DNA of 64,000 nucleotides. Origin: Perognathus longimembris pacificus (Eukaryota > Chordata > Mammalia > Rodentia > Heteromyidae). Below are positions 42,555-53,804 of the stretch, piece after piece (position 1 is the first letter of the stretch; each line of letters starts with the position of its first letter). The DNA is taken from NCBI RefSeq assembly GCF_023159225.1, contig NC_063167.1, positions 76,119,298-76,183,297 of the forward strand. The letters are read 5' to 3'. The notes under the pieces are model-generated. The model did no database searches, had not been told where the DNA came from, and saw only the letters and a program-made list of their open reading frames with translations. The position numbers were made by a program, and so were the translations under genes.

Positions 42555-42830
42555 CTGTACCTGTTTTTCTTTGGGGGGGGGGGCGGTGGGCGGGTCATGG
42601 AGCTTGAACTCTGGGACTGGGCATTGTTCCTGAGCTCTTTAACTCAAGGCTAGCACTCTACCACTTGAACCACAGTGCCACTTCCGGTTTTCTGGTGGTT
42701 AATTGGAGATAAGAGTCTCATGGACTTTCCTGCCTGGGCTGTCTTTGAATCATGATCCTCAGATCTCAACATTCTGAGTAGCTAGGACTACAGGCATGAG
42801 CCACCAGTGCCCAGCTATGTTCCTGTTTTT
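42555..42830 (-). repeat. B1-dID SINE
   Basis: Clear reverse-strand B1-dID from GGGTCATGGAGCTTGAACTC to GCCACCAGTGCCCAGC, preceded by a G-run. Confidence 0.72.
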
Positions 42831-43064
42831 CTATCCTCTCTGGCACTCTTACATATTCCCAGGTATTTTTCTTCTTTGTATTCCTTTCTTTCAAATGTTT
42901 TACTCCTGAAAGCAATGTGATAATACATGAGGAGGCCATGCTACACAGAATGCCAATAGTAGGAAACACCAAACTTAGGGGTTAGTTGGAGGGAGACTTG
43001 CCTACTTGGTATGAATCTGCCGTGGCACTGGTCTTCCAGAGCAAGCTGGGGTGAATGCGGTCGT

Positions 43065-43710
43065 TATGGTTTGAAGTTTCTCCACAAGAAATCTAAAATG
43101 CCAAAGGTCTAGTCCCTAGTACAGTAGCATTCAGAGGTGGGACTTGAGGGAGTGCTTGAATGATGAGCACTCTGACTTCTTCACTGACGCAGTCTACTGA
43201 TATAGTCATAACTGGATGCAAGTACTGGGAGGTGGTCCAGTTAGATGTTAGGATGTGGGGCCTCACAGGAGGAAGTAGGTCACTGGACCCATGCCTTTAT
43301 CTTGTCCCCTGCCTTCCCCTCTTTCTCACTTTCTAGTTCCTGTCTGCCCATGTCTTACCTCAGGCCCAAAGCATGGTCAGCTGACCATGGACTGAGCTTC
43401 TGAAAGCATGAGCCAAAACAAATCCTTCTTTCTTTGTTTGTTTTTTTGCCAGTCCTGGGCCTTGGACTCAGGGCCTGAGCACTGTCCCTGGCTTCTTTTT
43501 GCTCAAGGCTAGCACTCTGCCACTTGAGCCACAGCGCCACTTCTGGCCGTTTTCTATATATGTGGTGCTGGGGAATCGAACCCAGGGCTTCATGTATATG
43601 AGGCAAGCACTTTTGCCACTAGGCCATATTCCCAGCCCCCAAATCCTTCTTTCTTTTAAGTTCTCTCTCAGTACTTGACATGGTCACTGAAAAACCAATT
43701 CATGCAATGG
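43065..43710 (+). mobile_element. MaLR-type LTR remnant, split by a dID
   Basis: Blocks GGTTTGAAGTTTCTCCACA, TCAGAGGTGGGACTTGAGGG, ACTGGGAGGTGGTCCAG and GCATGAGCCAAAACAAATCC follow the order of ERVL-MaLR (MST/MLT-like) LTRs as I remember them. A minus-strand dID (about 43440-43640) splits it with AAATCCTTCTTTCTTT on both sides. Confidence 0.6.
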
Positions 43711-43894
43711 TGGGACAGGGTGAAACCTCTCAGAACCTTCCTAGAGAAGGAAAGTGAGAAGAAGGATGGATGATTTAAAGATCTGGGAATGTAGTTCACC
43801 ATAATGCACAGCCTTTAGTATACAAGGCAAAATCTATTATGATTAGAGAAAGATGTGAGTTAGTGAACTAAAGCAAATATAAAAATTACCACAT

Positions 43895-43963
43895 TGGGCT
43901 GGGAATGTGGCTTCATGGTAGAGTGCTTGCCTAGCATGCATGAAGCCCTGGGTTTGATTTCTC

Positions 43964-44023
<60 letters not shown>

Positions 44024-44145
44024 ACACAGACACACAGAAAAAGCCAGAAGTGGAGCTGTAGCTCAAGTGGTAGAGCACTAGCCTTGAGCACAGAGAGGCT
44101 CAGGGACAGAGCCCAGGCCCCGACTTCAAGCCTTAAGACCAACCA
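43895..44145 (+). repeat. dID with an internal (CA)n microsatellite
   Basis: The two dID halves are separated by about 65 bp of (CA)n with a few CAGA units (about 43971-44036). AAAATTACCACATTG flanks the whole copy, so the microsatellite grew inside one SINE. Confidence 0.86.
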
Positions 44146-44403
44146 AAAAACAAAAATTACCACATTGATAAAACCCCCAAACATTTTTTTAAATTCTTTA
44201 AACAATGTAGAAATGTATAAGAGTGTATTAGGACTCTCTTCAAATGATTCTAAAGCATCTTTTGTCTTTGTAATCCCATTGCGGTTTTTCATCCCTATTT
44301 AAAAATTCTTCTGGGAAGCCTTCTATTTCACACTGTAACCGCTCTTGAAATTAGAAGCTCCTTGTGTTTATAGTCATTTGTTCTTCACAAAACATTATAT
44401 GCA

Positions 44404-44620
44404 GGGCTGGGAATATGGCCTAATGGTGCTCGCCTCGTATACATGAAGCCCTGGGTTTGATTCCTCAGCACCACATATATAGAAAAAACCTGGAAGTGGA
44501 GCTGTGGCTGAAGAGGTAGAGTACTAGCCTTGAGCATAAAGAAGCCAGGGACAGTGCTCAGGCCCTGAGTCCATGCCCCAGGACTGGCAACAAAAACAAA
44601 ACAAATAAAAAAATAAAAAT
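44404..44620 (+). repeat. dID SINE with TSD
   Basis: ACAAAACATTATATG occurs on both sides. Eight bases of the left half (around the A box) are missing. Confidence 0.83.
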
Positions 44621-44639
44621 AAAACAAAACATTATATGT

Positions 44640-46060
44640 GTTTACTTTGTACCAAGACAGTGTTTTATGTATACCTTGAAAATACAAGAAGAAAAGATAA
44701 AATCTCCTCACTTTTAGAAAAACTCAGCATAGGGAGAATGATGATCTTGTAAATAAAGTAATAATATTGTCCTAAATTACCTTTCATAAAGATGCTTTAC
44801 TCCTCTTATATTCTGGTTTTTATTGGTTAAATTCAAGTAGACAATTACATTCATAAATCAAAGTACTCTACAAATAGGCCACTCTTGTTATTAAGGTGAA
44901 AGATCTTAGTGTGTACCAGTTATTCCTTTTCTAATTTTTTTGTTGTTGTTTTCTTTGGTGTTAACAACCAAATTTATTTTCTCACTGTTTTGGAGTTTTG
45001 GCTGGTCAATCCCAGGTGAAAATTTTTTTTTTTCTTTAATTGCTACTATAAAGGTGATGGACAGAGGGTATACAGTTTTGTTAGTCAGGTAATGAGTACA
45101 TTTCTTTTAGGACAATGTCACCCTTCCTTCACTCTCTTTTCTGATTTTTAACCTTTGATCACTCCTCAAAAATCATTTCAGTGCCTCGTAGGTGTGAATC
45201 TGACATTTTTCTGACTCTTCAAGTTAAGTATGTCACATCCCCTTTCTATTTAGACCTCAGCACCTCATCTTCCCTTTTGGCTGGTGACTCACTTTATATG
45301 TCATTGAAAGAATAGAAATGACCACACACTAACTGCCTCATCTTGCCATCAAATCTAGCAACCTCCCTGAGTGAACGCATGTTCTTCTTCCTTTCTCAGT
45401 GTCCTCAGAGTCCTGGTGCCTCTGCTCCTGTCTATTAAGGCTTCATTCCTGCCATTATCTGCCCTTGGTACAGTCCTTAAATGAACTTTCCCTGGACGCA
45501 TGCTACCCACATCTTCCCATCATCTGTTCCTAGTGAAGCTTACTTGTTTAAGTTATTCTGTTCGGATCGTGTGTTTGTTGCATTTGCTGAATGACTTTGA
45601 TCAAATGCATCACCGGTGACATCATCTTACAAAATACAGTGTCTGTTCTTAGCACTCTCTAATTTGACCTCTCTAAAGAATTTGGCAGGTGATCATTTCT
45701 TGCTATTTAAAAGCCATTCTGTCCTTGACTTCTGTAACCATACACTCAATTTACTCTTCTCTCACTTTGATTTCTTCTTAGTCACCTCTTCTTTCACTTA
45801 ATCTCTCAACATGAAAGTGTGTAGGATTCTGTTCTAGGAGTTCTTCTCTTCTGCATGTAAACTCATTCCATAAGTAACTGTGTTAAGTAATTAGTTCCAC
45901 TTCTTTAAATACAATCCACATCAAATAAATGACAAATTGTATGTCCAAATATCACCTCTCCCCAAAAAGTGAGATATTATTTGGGGAGATATCTCACCTT
46001 AATATTTAACTGCCTTCTCACATCTCTATATGCATCGCAAACATAAAAATATCAAGATAG
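44640..46060. other. Mostly unique intergenic DNA with an old L1-like tail
   Basis: About 45,020-45,130 (T-run, then GGTGATGGACAGAGGG and AATGAGTACATTTCTT) resembles the reverse complement of the local L1 3' terminus, strongly diverged. About 45,240-45,850 is C/T-rich and may be an ancient repeat. No coding exon recognised. Confidence 0.4.
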
Positions 46061-46061
46061 G

Positions 46062-46099
46062 TCTGGGAATATGGCCAAGTGGCAAGAGTGCTTGCCTCA
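46062..46099 (+). repeat. dID SINE, left part (split by a retrocopy)
   Basis: GTCTGGGAATATGGCCAAGT to GCTTGCCTCA; the copy continues at about 47186. Confidence 0.82.
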
Positions 46100-47185
46100 G
46101 TGCTTTTCTTGGCAGTAGAGATCTCCCATGTACCAAGCCAGAGATCCTCCAACTACCATATTCTTACTACACAGGTTGCAACAGGTTGGCACATTCTTGT
46201 AACCTGCCTCTAATCTGGTGAAGTTTGAGGAGAGGTGTGTCTATTGCCAATTCCTGTTTACTATAAGTGTCATGACACAAATTTCTAGGACTCATAAAGC
46301 AAATTTGGGTAGATCACTAATTTAGAAGGGGAAGAAAATGCTTCTGGATCTTTAGTTTTGCTTGGTTTTGCATGAGTTAGACTTAGGACATGGACTTGGA
46401 AGAAACAATAGTTTGGATGAGAACTTGAATGGTACCTTTTGCCATCAAGATGTAAATTTGAATTTCTGACATTGCATTTTTCAGCCTGGAGATCATTGCA
46501 GAATCATAAAGGTCAGTGTCACACTTGAGGTTGGAAAGCAAAGAGCTCCCTCCACTAGCTAATAAGCCCTGAGGCTTTTTGTAGCAGAATGATAGGATGG
46601 TCTTGGCAGTGATACTTCCCATTGCAGGGAAAAGGGATACATAAATACAGTATTTAGTAATAAACACTAAAATAGGAACCATTGTCTAGTTAAGAGAATT
46701 GTAAAATACTGGAATCCAAAATCCTTGGATTTTGTAGAAGAGAATGGAATAAAAACCAAAACCCATCATTATTTACCTAGCCCCTGAATTCATAGATCCT
46801 AATTAAGATCATCCCCTGGGCACAGGAAGGTCAAAAATTAAGCAACTTCAGCTGAGAAGAGCTGTAACTCCCTTAGAGCAAAGACCATATACATGAACTC
46901 ATTACCAAATACCAGTTTGCCAGGAGTCTTTACTACATGTGGTACTGCCCTAGTATAGCATGGCACCTTATCTTTTGTGTAGGGACCATGTCTTTTTTTT
47001 TTTTTAACCAACTTACTACTTGAAATTATAGCCTGTTTCCTGTGTCAAGGCTGTGATATATATTTTCCTAGTGGTATGATTTTTAAACAACCTTATATTG
47101 TTTTCCCACTATCTGGATGATGAATATTTAACTTTCTCAATATGCTTCTTGTTATATGTGAAATAAATTTCTTATGATATAAAAA
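46100..47185 (+). pseudogene. Processed retrocopy of an unidentified mRNA 3' end
   Basis: A 1,086-bp non-SINE sequence is inserted in a dID. It ends in a short poly-A preceded by AATAAA at 47162-47167, about 14 bp before the A-run. It is flanked by a perfect 16-bp duplication AAGAGTGCTTGCCTCA (46084-46099 and 47186-47201). These are the marks of an L1-mobilised mRNA. Its first ~130 bp can be read as short protein-like frames, but I do not recognise the parent; most of it looks like 3' UTR. A 99-codon minus-strand frame (46383-46682) is antisense and probably chance. Confidence 0.78.
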
Positions 47186-47372
47186 AAGAGTGCTTGCCTC
47201 ATATACATGAAGCCCTGGGTTTGATTCCTCAGCACCACATATATAGAAAAAGCAGAAGTGGCACTGTGGCTCAAGTGGTAGAGTGCTAGCCTTGAGCAAA
47301 AGGAAAACAGGGACAGTGCTCAGGCCCTGAGTTCAAGCCCCAAGACTGGCAAAAACAAACAAACAAACAAAC
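47186..47372 (+). repeat. dID SINE, right part
   Basis: Resumes with the duplicated AAGAGTGCTTGCCTCA and continues to CCCCAAGACTGGC and an (AAAC)n tail. Confidence 0.82.
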
Positions 47373-47374
47373 AA

Positions 47375-48000
47375 AATCAAGATAGAATTACTGGTTATCT
47401 TCCAGAATTTCAGAATTTTCCAGTCTTGCTTCTCTTGGGTCTGTAAAGGATTCCCATTTATCCTATGCTTCCTCTCATCACCCCATATCTATCCATAAGC
47501 AGCTCTCCCTACAAAGTAGAATCTGAGTCAGATCTTGAATTCAAGATCCTCCTGCCTTAGCCTCTCAAGTGCTAGCATACAGGTGAGCCATTATTACAGG
47601 TTTATTCTTTATGGATGCTCCATTGTATGCCTGTGTGTGTGTGTGCATCACATTTGTAAAAATCTCTTTGTTGGACACTGAAGACATTCATATATTGGCT
47701 ATTGTGCTTAGTACCATGGTAAGCACTGGTGGACAAGCATCACTTGAGTGTTTGGAAATGATTTAATTTCTTCTGGAAGTATACACAGAAGTGGGCTAGC
47801 TGGACCATATGGTAAATAATTTTTAGTGTTTTGAGAAACCTCTTTTCCTTTTCCAAATTTTTAGTGCTTTGTTACTTCTCTTCAGTTTTGCAGGTTGTTT
47901 TTTTTCCCCAAATGAGCCTGGTTAATATTTTCATTTTCTTTAGTTTTTGAGGGTGCTTCTTGTTCTGTAGTTTAAGTTTGTTGGGGACATGTATTCTGGA
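47375..48000. other. Intergenic sequence, little recognised
   Basis: A B1-like remnant (about 47,530-47,600, CAAGATCCTCCTGCCTTAGC) and a short (TG)n near 47,630 are the only features seen. Confidence 0.4.
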
Positions 48001-48004
48001 AATG

Positions 48005-48520
48005 TTTTCTTCTTTTTTTTTTCTGGTTCTGGGGCTTGAACTCAGAGCCTGGGCACTGTCCCTGAGTCTCTTGTGCTCAAGGCTAGCATTCTATCACTTG
48101 AGCCTCAGTGCCAGTTTCAGCTTTTTCTGTTTATGTGGTACTGTGCTAGGCAAGCACCCTACCACTAAGCCTCATTCACATCCCTGGACAGATCTTCTTC
48201 ATCTTGCAAGTTATACTTACAGTATTGTTATTCAAACTCTAGGACACATTGCTGAATCACAAACTCAAATCTAGTAGACATGATCAGCATCTTTAAAACA
48301 AGAGAATAGGCCTGTAATCCTAGCTACTCAGGAGACTGAGATCTAAGGATTGAGGTTTGAAGCCAGCCCAGGCAGAAAAGTCCCCACAAAACACTTATAT
48401 CCAGTTAATCACTCAAAAAACGGAAGTGGTGCTGTAGCTCAAAGTGATAGAGCACTAGCCTTGAGCAAAAGAGCTCAGGGACAGCACCCAGGCTCTGAGT
48501 TCAAGCCCTGCAACTGAAAA
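48005..48520. repeat. dID (minus) and B1-dID (plus)
   Basis: About 48020-48187 is a shortened minus-strand dID. About 48305-48520 is a plus-strand B1-dID. Confidence 0.68.
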
Positions 48521-48732
48521 ACAAACAAGAGAATAGAATAAAAATACCAGGGTGTATCACCCACATAAAAGGTTATTATCTTTCCAGAAAAATTTTGTTT
48601 CAATTGTGTGCCAACATGCATTATGATGTCAAATACATTTCTTACTGATGGTGAAGGTAAAAAGTGTTAAGAATGGCTAGTACTCTGTTCTTTACAATGT
48701 TCTTCCTTGAAAAAATTCTTCCTTCTGAGGTT

Positions 48733-48919
48733 GGGAATTTGGCTTAGTAGTAGTGTACTTGCCTAGCATGCATGAAGCCTCAGTACCATATAAACAGAAA
48801 AAAACCAGAAGTGGTGCTGTGGCCAAATGGTAGAGTGCTAGCCTTGAGCACAGAGAGGCTCAGGGACAGCGCCCAGGACCTGAGCTTAAGCCCCAGGACT
48901 GGCAAAAAAAAAATAAATA

Positions 48920-48950
<31 letters not shown>

Positions 48951-49285
48951 ATTCTTCCTTCTGTAGCTTTACTACACCACAAATAATGGATGGCAGTTAT
49001 TAAGTTTCACTGTTGAGCCAGTTATGCAAATTCTCTGAGGGGTAAGTATCCCAGATCTATGTCAATTCATGATATTGAAAAGCATTTGGGACTGGGAATG
49101 TGGTTTAGTGGTAGAGCATTTGCCTGGCATACATGAAGCCCTGGGTTCAAGTCCTCAGTACCATACAAGCAGAAAAAGCTACAAGTGGTACTGTGACTTA
49201 AGTGGTAGAGTGCTAGCCTAGAGCAAAAGAAGCTTAGGGACAGTGCCTAGGTTCTGAGTTCAAGCCCCAGGACTGGCAAAAAAAT
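48733..49285 (+). repeat. Two dID SINEs and a (TA)n tail
   Basis: About 48733-48950 is a dID whose A-rich tail has become (AAAT)n and (TA)n; AATTCTTCCTTCTG flanks it. About 49090-49282 is a second copy. Confidence 0.78.
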
Positions 49286-49676
49286 CATTTCATCCTAGAA
49301 AAATACTGACCAATTTCCATAGTGTGCTTAGAATTTTTTTAAAATTTTCTCAAGACTCTGACTCAAACTTGTTATCTTGTGCTTTCATTCATGGGTACGT
49401 AGGTACTCTACCACCTGAGCCATTCCTCCAACCTCATTAGAACATTTTTCAACCCAAAATATAGTGTTATATTTGAGCCCTCCCAGATATTTCTTAGGCC
49501 CCAATTCCACATTCCTGGACAAGGAAATTGTGATTTATTATATTAATAATGATATTTTGTTATATATTATGGCTATATTAAATTCTACATTAACTTGCTT
49601 AATTCTGTCAGGTCTTCCTGAATATTAGGAAACTCAGAACCTAATTTGTAGTTGACCTTTAAAAAGTGAGTATGCT

Positions 49677-49882
49677 AGGGCTGGGAATATGGCCTAGTGG
49701 CAAGAGTGCTTGACTCGTATACATGAAGCCCTGGGTTCGATTCCCCAGCACCACATATATAGAAAATGGCCAGAGGTGGCGCTGTGGCTCAAGTGGCAGA
49801 GTGCTAGCCTTGAGCAAAAAGAAGCTAGGGACAGTGCTCAGGCCCTGAGTTCAAGGTCCAGGACTGGCAAAAAAAAAAAAAG
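49677..49882 (+). repeat. dID SINE with TSD
   Basis: AAAGTGAGTATGCT lies on both sides. Intact A and B boxes. Confidence 0.86.
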
Positions 49883-49884
49883 TG

Positions 49885-50675
49885 AGTATGCTTTGTGGTG
49901 TGAAAATTATATGCTAATCTTATACATTCCTACTGCCAGCAACCCAGCTTTACCTCATTTTATCCTTACATAGTTCCCCTGTTAACATGATGGCCCCTTA
50001 GTGAACCACATTTCTCAATGTTGGCAAACTTACACAGTGCCTTTTCTTAAAATTTAGGCTAGGCCTTTACCTTACTTTTGCCAGTAGCATGCCCCAAGAG
50101 TGACACTGTTTTACATGGTATTTGGAAGGGAAAACTTCAGTCCAACTCCAGAATTTCTGGAAAAATTTTGGGTCTCAGGAAAGCCTGAGCCTTAAGGAGA
50201 CTTGACAGATATTTTTGTGCTATTGGGATCCCTGAACAAACATATCAGAACTCTGCCTAACCTACTGCAGTGACCATGTAAAAAAGAGCAATAAATAAAG
50301 GCTATGGAAAAAGAAAAGGCCCAGAAACTACACAGAGAAGGAAGGAAAAAGAGACTGAAAAAGACTCAGTTGAGTCCAGCCAAGATGATAGAATTATGAC
50401 CAAATTAGTAAGTTAATTAAATGAAGAAGAAATAATTGAATGGGCATATCTCAGAATACCTTAGCCAAGCTCTTCCTCTTGCTTTAAGATAGTGTTTCTC
50501 AAGGTCTGGCCTGAAAACCACCTATATCAGACTAGCCTGGTGTGTTCATTTGTAGGAGAATATTTAATCCAACCCCAGAATCTCCAGGAAACCAGCATCT
50601 TGAACCTCCCCTGTTGATCCTCAGTCTCCAGGAAGTTTAAGAACTTCCTTACTCACTTCCTTCTGACGGTTCTCT
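49885..50675. other. Unique intergenic sequence
   Basis: No coding exon, RNA or clear repeat seen. Confidence 0.45.
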
Positions 50676-50681
50676 ATCCTT

Positions 50682-50882
50682 TTTTTTTTGGCCAGTCCTG
50701 GGCCTTGGACTCAGGGCCTGGGCACTGTCCCTGGCTTCCTTTTGCTCAAGGCTGGCACTCTGTCACTTGAGCCACAGCGCCACTTCTGGCCATTTTCTGT
50801 ATATGTGGTGCTGGGGAATTGAACCCAGGGCCTCATGTATACGAGGCAAGCTCTCTTGCCACTAGGCCATATCCCCAGCCCT
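50682..50882 (-). repeat. dID SINE with TSD
   Basis: GGTTCTCTATCCTTTT flanks both sides (about 50667 and 50883). Confidence 0.87.
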
Positions 50883-51074
50883 GGTTCTCTATCCTTTTGT
50901 ACACCACCTCTCCTTTTTAACAAACCACTGCTTTATTCCTGGGAGTCTGACCCTGCTGTTGCTCAAATACTGGACCAAAACTCTAGATCATAATTGTTTT
51001 CCCCTCACCCACCCAATTCTGTCCCACCTGGTTCATTTACTTGGGACTTACGCTATCTTTAGGGTCTCTATGGT

Positions 51075-51355
51075 GGTGAGGTGTCGGGGGTTTTTAGCCT
51101 CCCGGGCTCTCCTGTCCTGCAGGAGAGAAGGGAAAACACGCCCCACCTGGGCAGACCAGGAAGAGGAAAGGGCCCACGAACTGCCACCCCAGCCCCCTTT
51201 TGTCAGAGGACCCACAGACGATACAGGAGCCAGTCAGAGCTAAGACTCGTTTAATGGCTGCAATAAGCTGTTCTTTTACATGGGTCGGAGGGCGGCAGAA
51301 GGGGCAGGTGTACCCCACAGTGAGGTGCTTATGTCCCAGATAGAGAAACACTCAT
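51075..51355 (-). mobile_element. Possible LTR fragment
   Basis: A G/C-rich island in A/T-rich DNA. On the minus strand it reads TTATTGCAGCCATTAAACGA, then CTGTATCGTCTGTGGGTCC, and ends GGGGGTTTTTAG..CGACACC, which is reminiscent of the R-U5 part of a rodent class II LTR. No partner LTR or duplication found. Confidence 0.3.
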
Positions 51356-51494
51356 GCCTTGGAGGTTATTAGAACTCAAATCAATTTTGCAATAGTTTGA
51401 AAAATAAATAGTAAATGAATGTTAAAGGGGTTGGGGCATAGTAGGATTTGAACTGCTTTCTAGGCAGGCACTGTATCACTTAGCCATACCTCCA

Positions 51495-51499
<5 letters not shown>

Positions 51500-51525
<26 letters not shown>

Positions 51526-52365
51526 GCCAGTCCTGGGGCTTGAACTCAGGGCCTGGGCATTGTTCCTGAGCTTCTTTTTGCTCAAGGCCAGCAGTCTCAC
51601 CACTTGAGTCACAGCACTACTTCCGGCCCTTTCTGTTTGTGGTACTGAGGAATCAAACCCAGGGCTTCTTCCTGCATGCTAGGCAAGCACTCTACCACTA
51701 AGCCACATTCTTACCCACTCTCCAACCCTTTTTGAGATAGGGTTTTGCTTTTTACCTGGGCCGTGTCATCCTCCTACCATCACAGTTGGTGTGACAGGTA
51801 CATATCACCATACTCAGCTTTTTCTGTTACAAGGGGTCTCACCAACTTTGTTTTTGTTCAGGATGGCCTGTAACTGCAGCACTGCTAAGCACACAGCACT
51901 TCCTGCGTGGTGACAAGATGATAGGTAAGTGCCACTATGCCCAACTATTGGTTGAATGGATGGGATCTTATGAACTTTTTGCTCTAGTTGGCCTCAAACA
52001 CTAATCCTCCCAATCTACAATCTCTTCATCCCAAGTAGCTAGGATGATAAGCATCAGCCGCTAGTGCCTGGCCAAGCATTAGAAGATTTTTTTTTTTTTA
52101 ACCAGTCATTGAGTCCTGAACTCAGGGCCTGGGCACTGCCCCTGAGCTTCTTTTTTTTTTTTTTTCTTGCCAGTCCTGGGCTTTGGACTCAGGGCCTGAG
52201 CACTGTCCCTGGCTTCTTTTTGCTCAAGGCTAGCACTCTGCCACTTGAGCCACAGCGCCACTTCTGGCCATTTTCTATATACGTGGTGCTGGGGAATTGA
52301 ACCCAGGGCTTCATGTATACAAGGTAAGCACTCTTGCCACTATGCCATATTCCCAGCCCACATAA
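51500..52365 (-). repeat. dID, B1 and nested dID copies
   Basis: About 51500-51715 is a dID flanked by CCAATCCTTTTT/CCAACCCTTTTT. About 51725-51830 and 51,850-52,070 are B1-like remnants. About 52085-52155 begins a dID/B1-dID that a younger dID (about 52150-52358) interrupts; CATTAGAAGATTTTT and ACATAAGATTTTTA frame it. Confidence 0.65.
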
Positions 52366-52499
52366 GATTTTTATTAAGGTAGAAAAGACTGAGGAATATT
52401 CACAAGTTTGAGGAGAAAGAATCAGTATAGAAGGAAAAAGTTGGTAACAATGTGTGTATTGAGAAGGCAAGATAAATCATGAGTGAGGGATATTATCAA

Positions 52500-53000
52500 A
52501 ATAAAAGTCCCAGAGAAAGCTGCAGGTGTCCTGGTTTTCTGCTGTTGCAGAACAAATTATCCCCAACTTCACAACTATTTGGGAGTCAGAAGTTAGGACA
52601 GGGACCATGTGACACTGTATGGGACCATTAGAAGATGGTTTGCTGGGAAAAGTCCAAGATCACTTTGTTCACACATCTGATGGCTGCAGGAGGATCAGGA
52701 AAGCTGTGCTCATCTGAGAATGCCAACTAGAATAACCTGCGTGGCCTTTTCGGGGTAGACTCAGGGCAAGTGGCATACTTTGTGGTGACTCAGGCTTCCA
52801 GAGGAAAGGTTCCAAAGGCCATCGGCAGAACTGACTTCTTAGAACTTAGCCTCTTAGGTCACCGAATGTCACGTCTGATTAGTTCTACTGATCAAAAAAA
52901 GGGAGCTTCGTGACTCCGTCCAGATTTGCAGAAGGGGGATTTCTATCTCATTTCCTGACAAGAGGAAAATCAAAGGATTACATTCATTGTTAATATGTCC
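52500..53000 (+). mobile_element. Ancient MaLR/MLT-like remnant
   Basis: GTTGCAGAACAAATTATCCC, then ACTTAGCCTCTTAGGTCAC, TCTGATTAGTTCTACTGATC and TTTCTATCTCATTTCCTGAC follow the order of blocks in old mammalian MLT-type LTRs as remembered. Strongly decayed. Confidence 0.35.
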
Positions 53001-53800
53001 CGATCTTATCTGTTGGGTGAGATCAGAGAACCTGTAGAAGTCTTGCCGTGGACATGAAAAGAAACCACCTCTGGGATTGAGTTTGGGATGAGAGAATTTT
53101 CATTTAACTTAATTTGTGTATCATCATTTCTGAATTATTTTACTTCTTGTTTTTGAATGTACACAACATCCTACTGTTATAGTAGAATCAGGGATATGAA
53201 ATTATTGATGTAGTGTATACCACTGTCAGTAATGAGCAGAATTTACAAGGCAGCAACATTTTGTTGTAAATGGGCTTCACTGATGTCAAGCCTCATGGAT
53301 AGTTCTGGATGATTGACCTGTTCATTTACATTTGATTAAATGTTTAATGTACTTGCTAACATCCCTTTAATAGTCCATGTTACTTCCCTACACCCAGTGT
53401 ATAAACCTCATCAGTAATCAGTCATAAGTGTGGACTAATCTATTTGTTTAAAGAAAAATTGATAAAAATCAAGTATACAATGGTTTGAATATTATGTTTG
53501 CATTTCTAAAATATACTGAAATATATAGTGTTACATAAAGGTGTGCTCATCAATGAAAAATAAAAAAAGAAAATCACTTCTGCTGTGCTCAGTGTTGAAA
53601 TACACTGAGTTCTGTCCTCAACTCTCTCTAGTTTGACTTCTAGATCTCATCTATCTGAATGCCTCAGAAAACTGGGTATACCTTTATGCCTTTCAAATTT
53701 GTATCTCGAGACCCAGCTGCTTGCCTGAATTCTATCTACACTTACATATCCAAATGCCTACTCATTATATCTACTTCAGTGTATAATAAACATCCGAAAT
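53001..53800. other. Unique or ancient-repeat intergenic sequence
   Basis: About 53,585-53,800 (AAATGCCTACTCATTATATC, then ATAAACATCCGAAATGAAC) resembles a widespread ancient mammalian repeat whose other blocks seem to reappear at 55.06-55.64 and 57.2-57.66 kb. Nothing coding seen. Confidence 0.35.
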
Positions 53801-53804
53801 GAAC

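Noticed and set aside
46383..46682. 99-codon minus-strand frame inside the retrocopy
   Set aside because: The poly-A and AATAAA show the inserted RNA was plus-strand; no recognised similarity for the antisense frame.
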